This document shows positions 21,321 through 31,798 of a DNA stretch of 47,014 bases, one piece after another. The notes under the pieces were generated by a model. That model had not been told where the DNA came from, ran no database searches, and saw only the letters and a list, made by a program, of their open reading frames with translations. The DNA comes from Pelagophyceae sp. CCMP2097 (lineage: Eukaryota > Sar > Pelagophyceae). The stretch is taken from contig MU657235.1 of assembly GCA_026770575.1 (NCBI GenBank), positions 53,887-100,900 on the forward strand. The letters run 5' to 3'. Every line of letters begins with the position of its first letter. Position 1 is the stretch's first letter. A program made the translations under genes and the position numbers.

Positions 21321-23575
21321 ATGCGCGTATCACGGCGTCTCTATGGCGGATCGGCGGCGGCCGCGGAGATGGAGCTTTTCGTTGGGAATCTGTCGAGATC
21401 CACGACAGTCGCTTCCTTGCGTGCAGCCTTCGAACACCGCTGCCCTCGCGCAGTCCGATTCGTCACCGTGCCGCTCTCGACGGGCACGGGCGAGAACCGC
21501 GGGTTCGCGTTTGTCAAGGTGCAAGCGGTGGGTTGGGAAAAGGTCCTGGAAACGATGCAAGGCGTGGACATTGGCGGCCTTGCTGCGTCGCCTTGAAGGG
21601 AAACCGGTAATGACCCGCGACGAAACCCAGACCCCACAGGTGCATGACAGTCTTGAGTGCATGCCGGGGATGCCAGAGTCGTGGGCGGCACCACAGAGGC
21701 GAGATTGGCCCTTTCGATTGTGGAGCGTGTGCTGCCTCCTTGCCGCCGTCCAAAGTGCCGAGGGGCGGTCACCTCTGTGCCCCAGGCGGCCGCGCGATCG
21801 CCGTGCGCCTGACGGACGACAAGCGCATCAAGAGCAGCTCCGCAAAGGCCGACGTTGAAGAGTTTTCGGTGAAGCCGCGCGACCGAGAAGGTCTCAACAA
21901 ATCGATCGCACACAATCACAAGCTCATCTCGCAGACCACGCCGGCCGACATCCTCGCTTTGGTCGTCAAACACGGCGACGATTACAACGCGGTCAACCTG
22001 GCCACTGCTCTAACTCGAATCGGAAGGCTCTCGCGTCAGTTTGAGGAAAGCTCACGGCCTGACCTGCAAACTTTATCGTCGCTGGTATTGGCGAGTTTAC
22101 ACCACGATCCGGAGGACTGGGGCGCGCAGGAATTGGCCAACGCGTCTTCAGGTCTTGCCAAGATTGGCGGGCAATTCGAGTCTCCGCAGCTGTTTGCCGC
22201 GCTGGCCAACGAGGCCCAACTCAAGCTTTCCATTTTCACGGCCCAGAACCTCGCGAACACCGCCTGGGCGTGAGCGTCTCCTGCTCCAGCGGGGTGCCGA
22301 GGCGTGCGATGTAGGTTTTCAAAGGCCCGAGCGTCTGCGCCGCACCGCAAATTGTTTGAAGCCGTGGCTCTCGAGTCCATCCCCAAGATGCAACGCTTCA
22401 ATTCTCAAAACCTGGCCATCACGGCGTGGGCCTTTGCAAAGGCCGGGTACCCGGCTCGAGAGCTCTTCGATGCCATCGCGGCAGAAGTGCCGGATAAGGT
22501 GCTAAGTGCCAATCAAGGTGCCACGGAATTCTCCAACGTCCAACAGTCGCAATCCCCATCTAGGTCAAGTGGTTCAAACCTCAGGAACTTTCGAACCTCG
22601 CCTGGTCCTACGCCACCGCCGGCTTCAAGAACCCGCCCTGCTTCAACGCAATCGCGGCAGAGGCGCAGAATCAGATGGAGGGGTTTTCGTCCCAGCACAT
22701 CGTTTTGGACCAGCGTCATAGACCCAATGCGTCTGAGGTCGAAGGATTGGGTTTGTCGAATCAATGCGCCCGTCGTCATCGTCGGAACCGGACCTCGACC
22801 CTAGGCGAACACTGCCTGGGCCTTTGCAAAGGCGGGGACCAACGCCCCGACTCTCTTTCAAAGAATGTCCCTTGAATTCATCCGCAAGATCCAAGAGGCA
22901 AACTCCCAGAACCTCTCCTCGACGGCGTGGGCCTTTGCCGTGCTGGATCTCCACGCGCCGCCTTTATTCGATGCTATCGCGTTTGAGGCGGTGCGCAAGA
23001 TGGGCACTTTCAACTGCCAAAACCTCGTCAATTTGATCTACGCCTTCGCCAAGCTCGAAGTCGACGCCCCAGACCTGTACGAAGCCGTTTCGAGAGAAAC
23101 GATGAAGCAGATATCGACCTACCACGCTGAGGATCTGACGAGGACCATCTGCGCATACGCCAAGGCTCCCCACAAAGCCCCTGCTTTATTCAAAGCCGTC
23201 GCTTTAGAAGCCCCGAAGAAGCTCTCGACGTTCAACGCGCACGATTTGGCCAACATTGTCTGGGCGTACGCAAAGGCCGGCGCTGAAGCGCCGGTATTAT
23301 TCCAAGCTGTCGCAGAAGAAGCTGAAAAGAGGCTGGACACCTTCTCCCCACAAGACCTCGCGACCACCGCCTGGGCGTTTACGACGGCGGGTGTGGAGGC
23401 GCCGCTGTTGTATGGCGCCGTCGCGGAGGTGGCGACGGCGAGGATAAACGAGTTTGAGGCGCAAACTCTTCAACAGCTCTCCTGGGCCTTTTCAGACGTC
23501 GAGGCCCCCTTCCTCTTCGCCGCCATCCGGGGCCCGGGGACAGGGCGCTCTAACGCCCCGAGGCCGCCCTCATAA
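21321..23575 (+). CDS. RRM plus helical-repeat (HPR-like) RNA-binding protein
   Basis: Five exons close in phase: 21321-21573, 21786-22269, 22315-22498, 22564-22701 and 22805-23575; about 609 aa. An in-frame ATG at 21303 is an alternative start. Residues 1-16 (MRVSRRLYGGSAAAAE) could be an organelle presequence. An RRM follows (RNP2 ELFVGNLS; RNP1 RGFAFVKV), then about ten repeats of ~35 residues built on NLANTAWAFAKAG-x2-AP-LF-A-A-EA--K---F. This matches the heptatricopeptide-like (HPR/FAST-kinase-type) helical solenoid found in organellar RNA factors of algae and apicomplexans; exact family is inference. A mitochondrial or plastid RNA-processing role is likely. Intron 1 (21574-21785) appears to be GC-AG and is flanked by 7-bp direct repeats. 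Confidence 0.85.
21574..21785 (+). mobile_element. Introner-like intron with 7-bp flanking direct repeats
   Basis: The uninterrupted RRM reading needs ...GACATTGGCGGCCGCGCG...; the intron splits it so that GGCGGCC occurs at both edges (21573-21579 and 21785-21791), like a target-site duplication. Only a GC donor with the CCCCAG acceptor closes the frame. Inside, CACAGAGGCGA (21693-21703) and TCACCTCTGTG (21769-21779) form an inverted pair, with its AGAGGCGAGATT recurring in a meckelin intron. Introners in pelagophytes and Micromonas are known non-autonomous DNA transposons that create introns; assignment here is inference. Confidence 0.5.
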
Positions 23576-24897
23576 AATATCGTTGGAAACGCACCACGCA
23601 GAAACAAGAGAGTCCCTCTGGCGTGCCCCGGGCCTCGGGGCCTCCGAGGCGCGCTGTGAAATAAACGATGCCATCATCACGTCCCCAGGACGCCGCCAAA
23701 GGCCAACGTTTCGGTCACCCGCCCTGCCCATGGATCAAAGCGCTGCGGCTATGGATCACATTCTGAGCGGCGAGCAACGGTACCCCCTGCAAGAATGCAT
23801 GCAGCTCGCCCAGGACGTGGTAGCACCGTCCAAGACCCTGCAACGGACCAGGCGCGCGCTGTCCGGTGCAGCCACGGGTCGTATCGATGCGGCGCACGAC
23901 GGTGCCTCCTCTTGAACGAACCCATCCACGCTGAGAGTCGCCCGGACCCCATCCACACGTCGCCCGCCAAGACAGAAAAGCACCCTCCTTGCCGTCCAAG
24001 CCGCGTCGGATATCTTCGTCACTGGCTCTGGATCAGAGCACCGTCTTGATCAGTCGCAGCGGCGGACCATGATACCCCCTAGTCGAGAGCGGTGGCAGCG
24101 AAGCACAGAATCGTCGCCCTCCGCGTCCGACACCGGCACGGAAGCACCGTCCCGTCCACGCTCCTCCAACTTTCCCTTGCTTCGAGAGAGGCCCTGCTTC
24201 GGCGACAGGGCGCTCGGCGCCGTCGATGCGGACCCACCGACGATCCGCAAGGCGACCCGTCCACCCCGGGCCAACTAGGGACCTGCCGAATCTTCTTCCA
24301 ATGTGATCCCCAGTGGATCACTTTGCGTCCTTCGGACGCAGCCGATGTGAATTCGGCATCGACTGCCTCCCTCGATGGACTGGAGGAGGGCGTGCCCGGG
24401 TTCGAAACGGCGCGGTTGCGAAAACTCTGCGCGGATTGCAGATCGCACAGCGGCACAGCCCCTTCCATGGCCCAGCTGTTCGAGCCGCGGCGCTGCGCCT
24501 CGCGGCGGTCGGCCCACTCGGAAAGGCATGCACTCCGCGACGGTGGCATCTCGGGGTCAAAGGTTTCGGCAGGTCCCTTGAAGAAGGTTCCGTCTGCGCG
24601 ACGATGCTGGCCTCGGCTCTGCGTCCGTGCGCGCGCGAGCGGCCGCCGGTATCTGCTGCCACGACTGCAACTTCCTGTCGTACGGGCTCTAAGGCGCTCG
24701 GAGGCGCGGACGCGGCCGGGCACGGTGCGAACCTCGGAGATGCAGCCACGGGCCCACGGCGCGCTCCGTGCTCGCGGCATCGACGCTCCTCGGGCCTTTG
24801 CCATCGAGACGTTTGCTTGCTTCAGATGCACCCTGGGTGGGGCTGGTCCGATATAGGTTTGTTACTATCCTGATGGTAAGTTGATTCGGAATTCTTC
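23576..24897. other. Unresolved region between RNA-binding and secretory-protein genes
   Basis: 1.3 kb with no gene I can secure. Candidates: a plus-strand frame from the ATG at 23730 (MDQSAAAMDHILSG..., about 61 codons) and a minus-strand frame 24079-24831 listed separately. A perfect hairpin GGATCACTTTGCGTCC/GGACGCA lies near 24315-24341. The TTGCTTGCTT...CACCCTGGGTGGGGCT motif at 24807-24843 matches the ankyrin/J intron, hinting at an intron or element here. Confidence 0.4.
24079..24831 (-). CDS. Possible hypothetical protein (weak)
   Basis: A 250-codon open frame with less arginine bias than typical shadow frames over about residues 95-200, reading like ordinary protein (e.g. GTFFKGPAETFDPEMPPS, ACLSEWADRREAQRR, KVIHWGSHWKKIRQVP). 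No family is recognised, there is no intron evidence, and the opposite strand is also open (24092-24856). Either strand, or neither, may be coding. Confidence 0.25.
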   Translation of the reverse strand: MHLKQANVSMAKARGASMPRARSAPWARGCISEVRTVPGRVRASERLRARTTGSCSRGSRYRRPLARARTQSRGQHRRADGTFFKGPAETFDPEMPPSRSACLSEWADRREAQRRGSNSWAMEGAVPLCDLQSAQSFRNRAVSNPGTPSSSPSREAVDAEFTSAASEGRKVIHWGSHWKKIRQVPSWPGVDGSPCGSSVGPHRRRRAPCRRSRASLEARESWRSVDGTVLPCRCRTRRATILCFAATALD

Positions 24898-26532
24898 CTA
24901 CTCCGAGTCTGGTACCGGTTCCTTCACTTTGGCCATCAGGTCCCATCGGCAGTACAGGTCCTTGTACACCTCCGGGATGTCCTCGACGTCGAAGTCCGAG
25001 CGCAGCTCCGTCTCGCGAACAGTGACGTCGAGGAGCGCGAGGTCCGGCGAGAGCAGGTCGCCGACGTGCTGCGGCCTAAAAATGACCAAGTTCTCTGACA
25101 AGTGTTCTTCGGGCAGGTGAATGTCTACGAGCCGCGGCCGTCTTGGAGCCGCGACGGACGATGTCAGTCTTAGAGCCGCGACGGACGATGTCAGTCAGTC
25201 AGTGATTACCCTTGCGTACAATTTGTAGCATCGGACTCTGGCGTATCACACAAAGTCGGCGAGGACGACCCGCAGCCGCGACTCGATCTTCAGGTCCGGC
25301 AACCTATCCCGTGCGCCGCGTAAAACGGCCGCGCCTCGACCCAGAGAGCCTCTGCCGCTCGCGAAAATGTCTCCACCGGTCCGACGTTCCCTTTGAACCC
25401 CAGACGCGGCCCTCACGGCGCAATGTCGAGGAGCGGGATGGTGACGACGTGCGAACCCGTGAGCAGCTCGTCGCTCGCGAGGCTAGGGTGGCGTGAGAAG
25501 TTTGTTGGAAGTGTAGCACGTTTGTCGGCACGCACGCCGTCTCGATCGCAAAGGCCAGCGTAGCTCGGACGTCGAACCCATTTTCCCCCGTCAGCCTCGT
25601 CTCGCCGTCGAACGCCGTCAGTCTAAGCGCGGAGGCGCCGTAGCCGCCGAGGCTGAGCCACGTGTTTGCACGGGGGACGGAGCAGAGGCCCCTGTTGCGG
25701 TGCCTACACGTCAAATGGAGCCTCAGTCTACAGGACGGTGATCGCGTCTCGTCCCGGTCGCTGGCCCTCCCGGTGTCCGTGACGCGGCGCACCGCTTGGT
25801 TGGAGTCTGGAGAAACACATCGACTCACCGCTTGGTCGGCGTCTCAAGAAACACGTCAACCGCGGGCATAAAATGCCGAATTTCGCCGTTGCGCAGGTGC
25901 AGCCCGAGCCTATTCCGCTGACGTTGCATGCTTGCGCGCCCGCGCCCCGGAAAGAGCTCTTTCGCACCAAGGTGCCACACTAGACGCCGCTTCATGCGCG
26001 AGGCGCGCCGCCGGCGCCGGCTGCTCCTTGGCGTACCACAGCTCGTCGAACGACACCGGGTTCACCTGCACAAGCGCTCGACGCGCCCACTGCTCAAGCC
26101 TCGCGACGAGGCAAGAAAGCCTCGCGACAACGCAACGGGACGCGGCAAAAGACGTAGTCGCCGTCGTCTTCCACCCGGACGAGCGCGCCGCCGTCGAGGA
26201 CCCACGTGCTCCAGCCCTTTGCGAATCCCAAAGGCACGTGCTGCGCCTTGGCCGTCCCTGCCGGCGTTTGGGCGTCGGAGGTTACCCGGGGTCGCTTGAT
26301 GCGGGACCGCAGAGGGCCGCAGAGGGCCGCAGAGGACCGGGTTTGTAGACGACCGTCAAGGATCCGCATGGGAGGTTCCACAGAGGACCGTCCGCATCGG
26401 TATAGGAATGTATAGGATAGGACGGTAGAGGACCGGATGTAACTCACCGTCGAGGAGCCGGAGTGTGGCAGTCGAACTCAGCCCGGCAACGGACCAGCAG
26501 GCCAGCGCCGCCAGCAGCATTTCGCGGGCCAT
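24898..26532 (-). CDS. Unrecognised secretory-pathway (lumenal) protein
   Basis: Eight exons close in phase: 26448-26532, 26142-26257, 25979-26065, 25829-25917, 25536-25727, 25417-25482, 25250-25303 and 24898-25141; 310 aa. The start MAREMLLAALACWSVAGLS is a clear signal peptide. The mature part alternates hydrophobic and charged residues like a beta-sandwich (WSTWVLDGGALVRVEDDGDY, LGLHLRNGEIRHFMPAVDVF, ANTWLSLGGYGASALRLTAF, FDVRATLAFAIET, LRVVLADF, HLSENLVIFRPQ) and ends acidic without a membrane anchor. I do not recognise the family. Eight mutually phase-compatible junctions make it a real gene. Its start diverges from the MBOAT gene by 108 bp. The intron at 25142-25249 carries a ~27-nt tandem duplication that also duplicates a possible CTAAG/CCAAG acceptor. 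Confidence 0.8.
26258..26447 (-). repeat. Intron rich in GGACCG/GGGCCGCAGA short repeats
   Basis: This 190-nt intron (GTGAGT donor, CAG acceptor on the minus strand) contains GAGGGCCGCA repeats at 26306-26336 and scattered GAGGACCG words plus TATAGGA repeats near 26400-26420. Confidence 0.5.
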
Positions 26533-26640
26533 GATGTGCTCTCTCCACGTTGGTGTCTGGGCAAGGAAGCCTTCGCCCAAAAGGTTTCAGCGACGAAAAA
26601 CTTTAGCGACTCCCGCGGGATCTCTCCCGAGTCGGCGGTC
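26533..26640. promoter_or_regulatory. Compact divergent promoter
   Basis: 108 bp between the minus-strand signal-peptide start at 26532 and the MBOAT ATG at 26641. The frame of the MBOAT protein is open through this spacer but has no upstream ATG. Shared promoter inferred from spacing. Confidence 0.45.
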
Positions 26641-29609
26641 ATGGCCTCGGCGCTGCGCGTCGAGCTGGGCCCGCTAGTCTACTTTTGGTGCTCGCTCCTC
26701 CTGCTCGAGGAGCGGTTGTATGCCGCGCTCTCCTGGAAAAGGCTCTGCGAGTCACGGTGCGGTTCCCCATGCCCGCCGCCGCCCCGGAGCCTGTCTTTGC
26801 AGGTTCGTCTCGCGCGAGTTCGTGCTGTACCACGCCGTCAACGTGCTGCTCTGGGCGGTTTGTATTCCGACAATTGGTGAAACACTACGAGAGGTGCGTC
26901 AAGACACACTCCTTAGACGGCCCTCTCCGGGCCCGAAACGGTCCCAGACGGCCGCGGGGCGGTCCTACATGTGTCGTCGGAACCAAAGATGTCCTCGACG
27001 GGCCCTAGACGAACCCCTCTGATGCGCGACTACACGTGAACCCGTCGAGAGGACCCCGTCCTCGCGAGCAGCCGCCCGTGCAGCGCTATCCAACCCGGCG
27101 AAACAGGCATGCATGACCACGCACGCGTGCAGCGCACGTGCGCCGCCGCGTCGCGATGCCTCGCATCTTTCGAGTCTCGCTGGTCGGGAAGTCGCGCGGG
27201 TCTACGTCCCAGTCTACTCCTATTCGGACATTCCTAGGCTTGCGACCGCCGTCGCCGACGTTTGGCGGCCTCTTCGAAGACACCAACGACCACCAGTGGA
27301 GGTGCGTCCGGCGGCGGGGACTCGGCCTTTCGTGCTTTGATTACGAAAGGTCCGATCCAACGATGACAGGGCGTTCCGTTCGAACCTCGTTCTCCTCGTG
27401 GCGTCCAACGCGGGGGCGACGGTCGTGGCGACGCTGGCGCAGTGGGTCATTTCCGCGGTGTGGGGCCGCGCGGTTGGGCTGCGGGCGAGGCGCAGCCTGC
27501 GGCGGTGCGCGGGTCTCGCGACGGTTGTCGTCGTCCACGGTGAGCCGCGCGCGGTGAGACATATCGACGCGCCATGGAGGATCGCGCGTAGGCCGCGGCG
27601 CGTCCTTCGTTTTCGGACTCACACTGGTATTAAATCCATTGCCGCGTCCGCCCTCGGAATCTTTTCCTCGCACCTTCGCACCGCGGCGCTTTGCAGGCGG
27701 CGCACTTCTCCGAGAGCCTCGCCGCGACGTGGGTCTTCGCGCTCCTCGGTGCGTCGCTCCTTTGATTGGCCATATGCGAGACACTTCGTCCCGCGAGGTG
27801 GAGGACGTGACCACCGATTTGCACCTAGGCCTGCTGGTCAAGGAGTCGCGTGCGTTTGGCCCGCCTTGGGGGGCGCGGCAGCACCCGGCGTAGGCGTACG
27901 GCGGCACGTGCGATCGCTGGATTTGCTCTCCTTTTTGGGTGACGGACTTTACGGTAACCCTTTGCGTCTGTCTCCTTCCGCTCTCCCGGGCCGAGCCTCG
28001 ACGCAGGCTGGGAGCTCTCGCTGCCGCACGTCGTGCTCCGCGTCATCTCGTACGCGCACGACCGATCGGTCCGCCAGTCAGAGTCGAATCTCGCCTGAAA
28101 TCGGAACAATTGTGTACCTCTGTCCGGGCCGCCTCCCGTCCCCGCTGCGAGGCGCCCCGGCGCTTCTGCAACACATCGTGGACGCAGGTCGGTGCCCGGC
28201 CGCGGCACGAGTACACGTGGTGCGGGCCCGCGATTTGCACTTGCGAGGGGGCGTCCCAGGCGGCGGACGGCGACTGTCAGAAAATGGACCAAAATCTTCA
28301 TGATGAAGGGTGCATAGGATCGACTGCCTCGCGCACGCGACGTACGCGCCCGTCTTCGCCACCGGTGCGTCGGCGGGGGCCTGTGTCGAATATCGCCGGG
28401 AAGGGTCATAGACGACCCGGCAAGGGTCGTAGAGGACCGCTCCTTGAGCAATGCCAAGATGCGTCTCGAAATGTCCTTTTTGCAGATGATGATAGGCCCG
28501 ACGGTGCAGTTCGACCGCTTCTCGGAGCAGCAGTACGCTACTGCCGATTTGCCGCTCTCGAAGCGGCGGCAGCGGTGGGCGTTCGTAGTGTCTTATATAT
28601 TGAGAACGGGCATGGCCTTGGTATTCCTCGAGTGTTTTACAGGCCGGTACCCCATCTTCGCCCTCGGCGCGAGCGGCGCGTACTCGAAGCTTGGGGGGGT
28701 TGAATTTGCGGTTTTTGTGTTTCTGACGCTCAACTTGATGTGGTTGAAATTTACGATCATTTGGCGGTGCGCACGGTCGCTCTCCCTCTTCGACGGCGTC
28801 CAAGTGCCGGAGAACATGCGCCGATTCGTGTGCGACACCTTTTCAATTTCGGGGTTTTGGAGGGGGTGGCACTCGTCGTTTAACGAGTGGCTGATCCGGC
28901 ACGTCTACGTCCCCCTAGGAGGTGCGTGCTGCGGCGCCGGGCGGTCCCTCGGCGGTTCTCTATGGTCCGTCTGCGGTCCTATACGGTCCTATACGGTCCT
29001 ATACGGACCCTATACGGACCCTCGAGGAGTCCTCTCGGGTCCTACGCGGACGGCAGAGGGTCCGGACCCTAAACGGCCCCTCTCCGATCTCTAGACGGCC
29101 CTTCTACGGCACCCCGCCCGCCCTTTATACGAACCCCCCCGCGCGTAGGCCGCGGCGCGGGCTTTCTGGCGTTTTGCGGCGTTTTCGGCTTTGCAACAAT
29201 ATGGCACGACGTAGAACCGCGTCTCCTCATCTGGGGCGCCATGAACGCCGTCTTCCTCGCCACGGAGAGGCTCGTCCGCTTAGACCAAAGAGCAAAGGCC
29301 ACGGCTCGGCCGGGGGTCGTTTCAGCGGTCGAGCGCGGTGGCGTGGCGGCGCTCGGAGCCGTGTACATCCTTTGCCTCGTCGGCACCAACCTCCTCGGCT
29401 ACGCGGCGGGCGCCGCAAACGCGTTGGAGATGCTCGCTGCCGGCGGGCTGAAAGCGGGGGCCGGCTTTGGTGTTGGGTTCATCGTGCTGTTTTCAGGGAC
29501 GCAGGCGGCTCTCGAGGTACGCCGTCTGGAGCGCATCGCAGACGACGAAGGGACAGAGGCCAAGGCGCTCCCGCCACGGAGCGCGGGCGACGGCGCCAGC
29601 GAGCGCTAA
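26641..29609 (+). CDS. MBOAT-family O-acyltransferase (GUP1/HHAT-like)
   Basis: Exons secured in phase: 26641-26756, 26803-26876, 27238-27301, 27370-about 27550, 28496-28921 and 29149-29609. One or more exons between 27.6 and 28.4 kb are not fully resolved; a piece ending LAHATYAPVFATG near 28369 joins well to 28496. Recognisable signatures: EDTND-HQWRAFRSNL (the D-x-QWR-FR block of GUP1/HHAT proteins), TGPTVQFDRF, LNLMWLKFTIIWR, PENMRRFV, ISGFWRGWHSSFNEWLIRHVYVPLGG (with the MBOAT Asn/Asp-position Asn), and FATIWHDVEPRLLIWG containing the catalytic His. Multi-pass ER enzyme that transfers fatty acyl groups to lipids or proteins; GUP1 remodels GPI anchors, HHAT palmitoylates secreted ligands. 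The substrate here is unknown. Confidence 0.88.
28922..29148 (+). repeat. MBOAT intron with tandem CGGTCCTATA repeats
   Basis: The 227-nt intron (GTGCGT...GCGTAG) contains the 10-nt unit CGGTCCTATA repeated about three times from 28975, drifting into CGGACCCTATA. The exons on either side join in phase. Confidence 0.65.
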
Positions 29610-30374
29610 TCTTAACCACCAAACACTTTGAACCATAGCTCTGTACAAGCACTCATCGGAACGGCGGCTCTTGAGGCCTCCTTGACATCCACTGAATCGA
29701 GCAACCCGGGACAGAACTGCCCCCTTGAAACCTCGGACCTCCGACGAGTCAGTCGAACCCACGTCGCGGGCCGCTCAGAACAACTCCCGTCGCCGAAATT
29801 CAAACCGCGACGCGCGCCACAACACCCAAACATCCTGGACGATCCACCCCTCTCCTCCGACGCTCTTCGCCACCCTCTGCGCCATCGCGTTCGATGAATA
29901 AGGACCCAATCAATTCCAGCTTCAAATGGCAGTTAAATGGCAGGGTAATCACTGATGGACTGACTGGCACAGCGCGACCCTCCCGCGCTCGCGAGAGGCC
30001 CGGCCAGCGCCGCTGCCGCTCGAGGCGTGCGCACCAGCCAGTGGAAGCCTTAACATTGTAGAACACATTTGCACAGTCGTCGGAAATCAAACAGTCGGGC
30101 TGCGAGCCCCCTGCCGCGGTCGTAGGGCGCCCGATCGCCGCCGACGAAGGCGGCGCGCTCCGGCAGCGGCCCAAGTTGAAGTCTTTTCGGCGAACGTTTC
30201 TAAAACGCCAAACTGCGCCGCCGCGTTCGTCGGGCGCTTCTGCGACTGGTGGGATCGGCATCGCGGCCGCGAACCGATGAAACATATCTGTAATTTCAGA
30301 GACTCGCCATCCTGACGCAGAATCGCGGACTCAAGTTGAAGATCCACTCACAGTCCACCACACAACCTTCAACA
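29610..30374. other. Intergenic region upstream of plastid-protein copy A
   Basis: 765 bp with lower GC than the genes. Open frames on both strands (e.g. 29800-30285 minus) show no recognisable domain. It should hold the MBOAT 3' UTR and the copy A promoter. The last ~30 bp before the ATG (CACAACCTTCAACA) are conserved upstream of copy B at 33300-33315. Confidence 0.4.
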
Positions 30375-31798
30375 ATGCAGGTCAGTCGCACTTGCCACTG
30401 CCCCCGCGCCAGAGGGCGGGCGGCACCGCGACGCCGCGCCTGCCGCCTTGCGCGCGCGGGGCGCGCGGCGCGCCACACGAAAGACCCGCGACTCGCGCTC
30501 GATTCCCCGCCTTGTCCAAAAATCGCCCCGTCAACTCACTCGCTTCCCCCCACAGTTCACCATCGCCGCCCTCCTCGTCGGCTCCGCCGCGGCCTTCGCG
30601 CCGCAGCAGACCGTCGCCCGCACGGCCGTCGTCGTCGCCGTGCGTCGACGCCCTTTGCCGCTGGGAAGCCCCGCTTGCAGTTGCAGTACGCCCGCTTCTT
30701 AGGGCACGGGCAAGTACGATGGCCAGCTCTGGGACATGGCGGCCAAGAAGGACGTCTGGGGCGNNNNNNNNNNNNNNNNNNNNNNNNNNNNNNNNNNNNN
30801 NNNNNNNNNNNNNNNNNNNNNNNNNNNNNNNNNNNNNNNNNNNNNNNNNNNNNNNNNNNNNNNNNNNNNNNNNNNNNNNNNNNNNNNNNNNNNNNNNNNN
30901 NNNNNNNNNNNNNNNNNNNNNNNNNNNNNNNNNNNNNNNNNNNNNNNNNNNNNNNNNNNNNNNNNNNNNNNNNNNNNNNNNNNNNNNNNNNNNNNNNNNN
31001 NNNNNNNNNNNNNNNNNNNNNNNNNNNNNNNNNNNNNNNNNNNNNNNNNNNNNNNNNNNNNNNNNNNNNNNNNNNNNNNNNNNNNNNNNNNNNNNNNNNN
31101 NNNNNNNNNNNNNNNNNNNNNNNNNNNNNNNNNNNNNNNNNNNNNNNNNNNNNNNNNNNNNNNNNNNNNNNNNNNNNNNNNNNNNNNNNNNNNNNNNNNN
31201 NNNNNNNNNNNNNNNNNNNNNNNNNNNNNNNNNNNNNNNNNNNNNNNNNNNNNNNNNNNNNNNNNNNNNNNNNNNNNNNNNNNNNNNNNNNNNNNNNNNN
31301 NNNNNNNNNNNNNNNNNNNNNNNNNNNNNNNNNNNNNNNNNNNNNNNNNNNNNNNNNNNNNNNNNNNNNNNNNNNNNNNNNNNNNNNNNNNNNNNNNNNN
31401 NNNNNNNNNNNNNNNNNNNNNNNNNNNNNNNNNNNNNNNNNNNNNNNNNNNNNNNNNNNNNNNNNNNNNNNNNNNNNNNNNNNNNNNNNNNNNNNNNNNN
31501 NNNNNNNNNNNNNNNNNNNNNNNNNNNNNNNNNNNNNNNNNNNNNNNNNNNNNNNNNNNNNNNNNNNNNNNNNNNNNNNNNNNNNNNNNNNNNNNNNNNN
31601 NNNNNNNNNNNNNNNNNNNNNNNNNNNNNNNNNNNNNNNNNNNNNNNNNNNNNNNNNNNNNNNNNNNNNNNNNNNNNNNNNNNNNNNNNNNNNNNNNNNN
31701 NNNNNNNNNNNNNGAAGGCGGTCATGGCCGAGATCGAGTCCAACAAGAAGGCCGGCGACGTGCCGGGCGCCCCCGGGTGCCTCAACAAGTCGCTCTAA
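30375..31798 (+). CDS. Small plastid-targeted protein, copy A (interrupted by assembly gap)
   Basis: Exons visible: 30375-30380 (only ATG-CAG), 30556-30639, 30703 up to the gap at 30763, and after the gap 31714-31798 with the stop. All four pieces match copy B at 33316-34082 almost exactly. The leader MQFTIAALLVGSAAAFAPQQ is a signal peptide ending in an AFAP junction, the stramenopile signal for import into a complex plastid. The middle of exon 3, the following intron and the start of exon 4 lie in 950 Ns, where copy B has only about 298 bp, so the gap length is probably an estimate. Function as for copy B. Confidence 0.75.
30764..31713. other. Assembly gap (950 N)
   Basis: Unbroken run of N inside copy A of a duplicated gene, a typical place for an assembler to fail. 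Confidence 0.99.
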
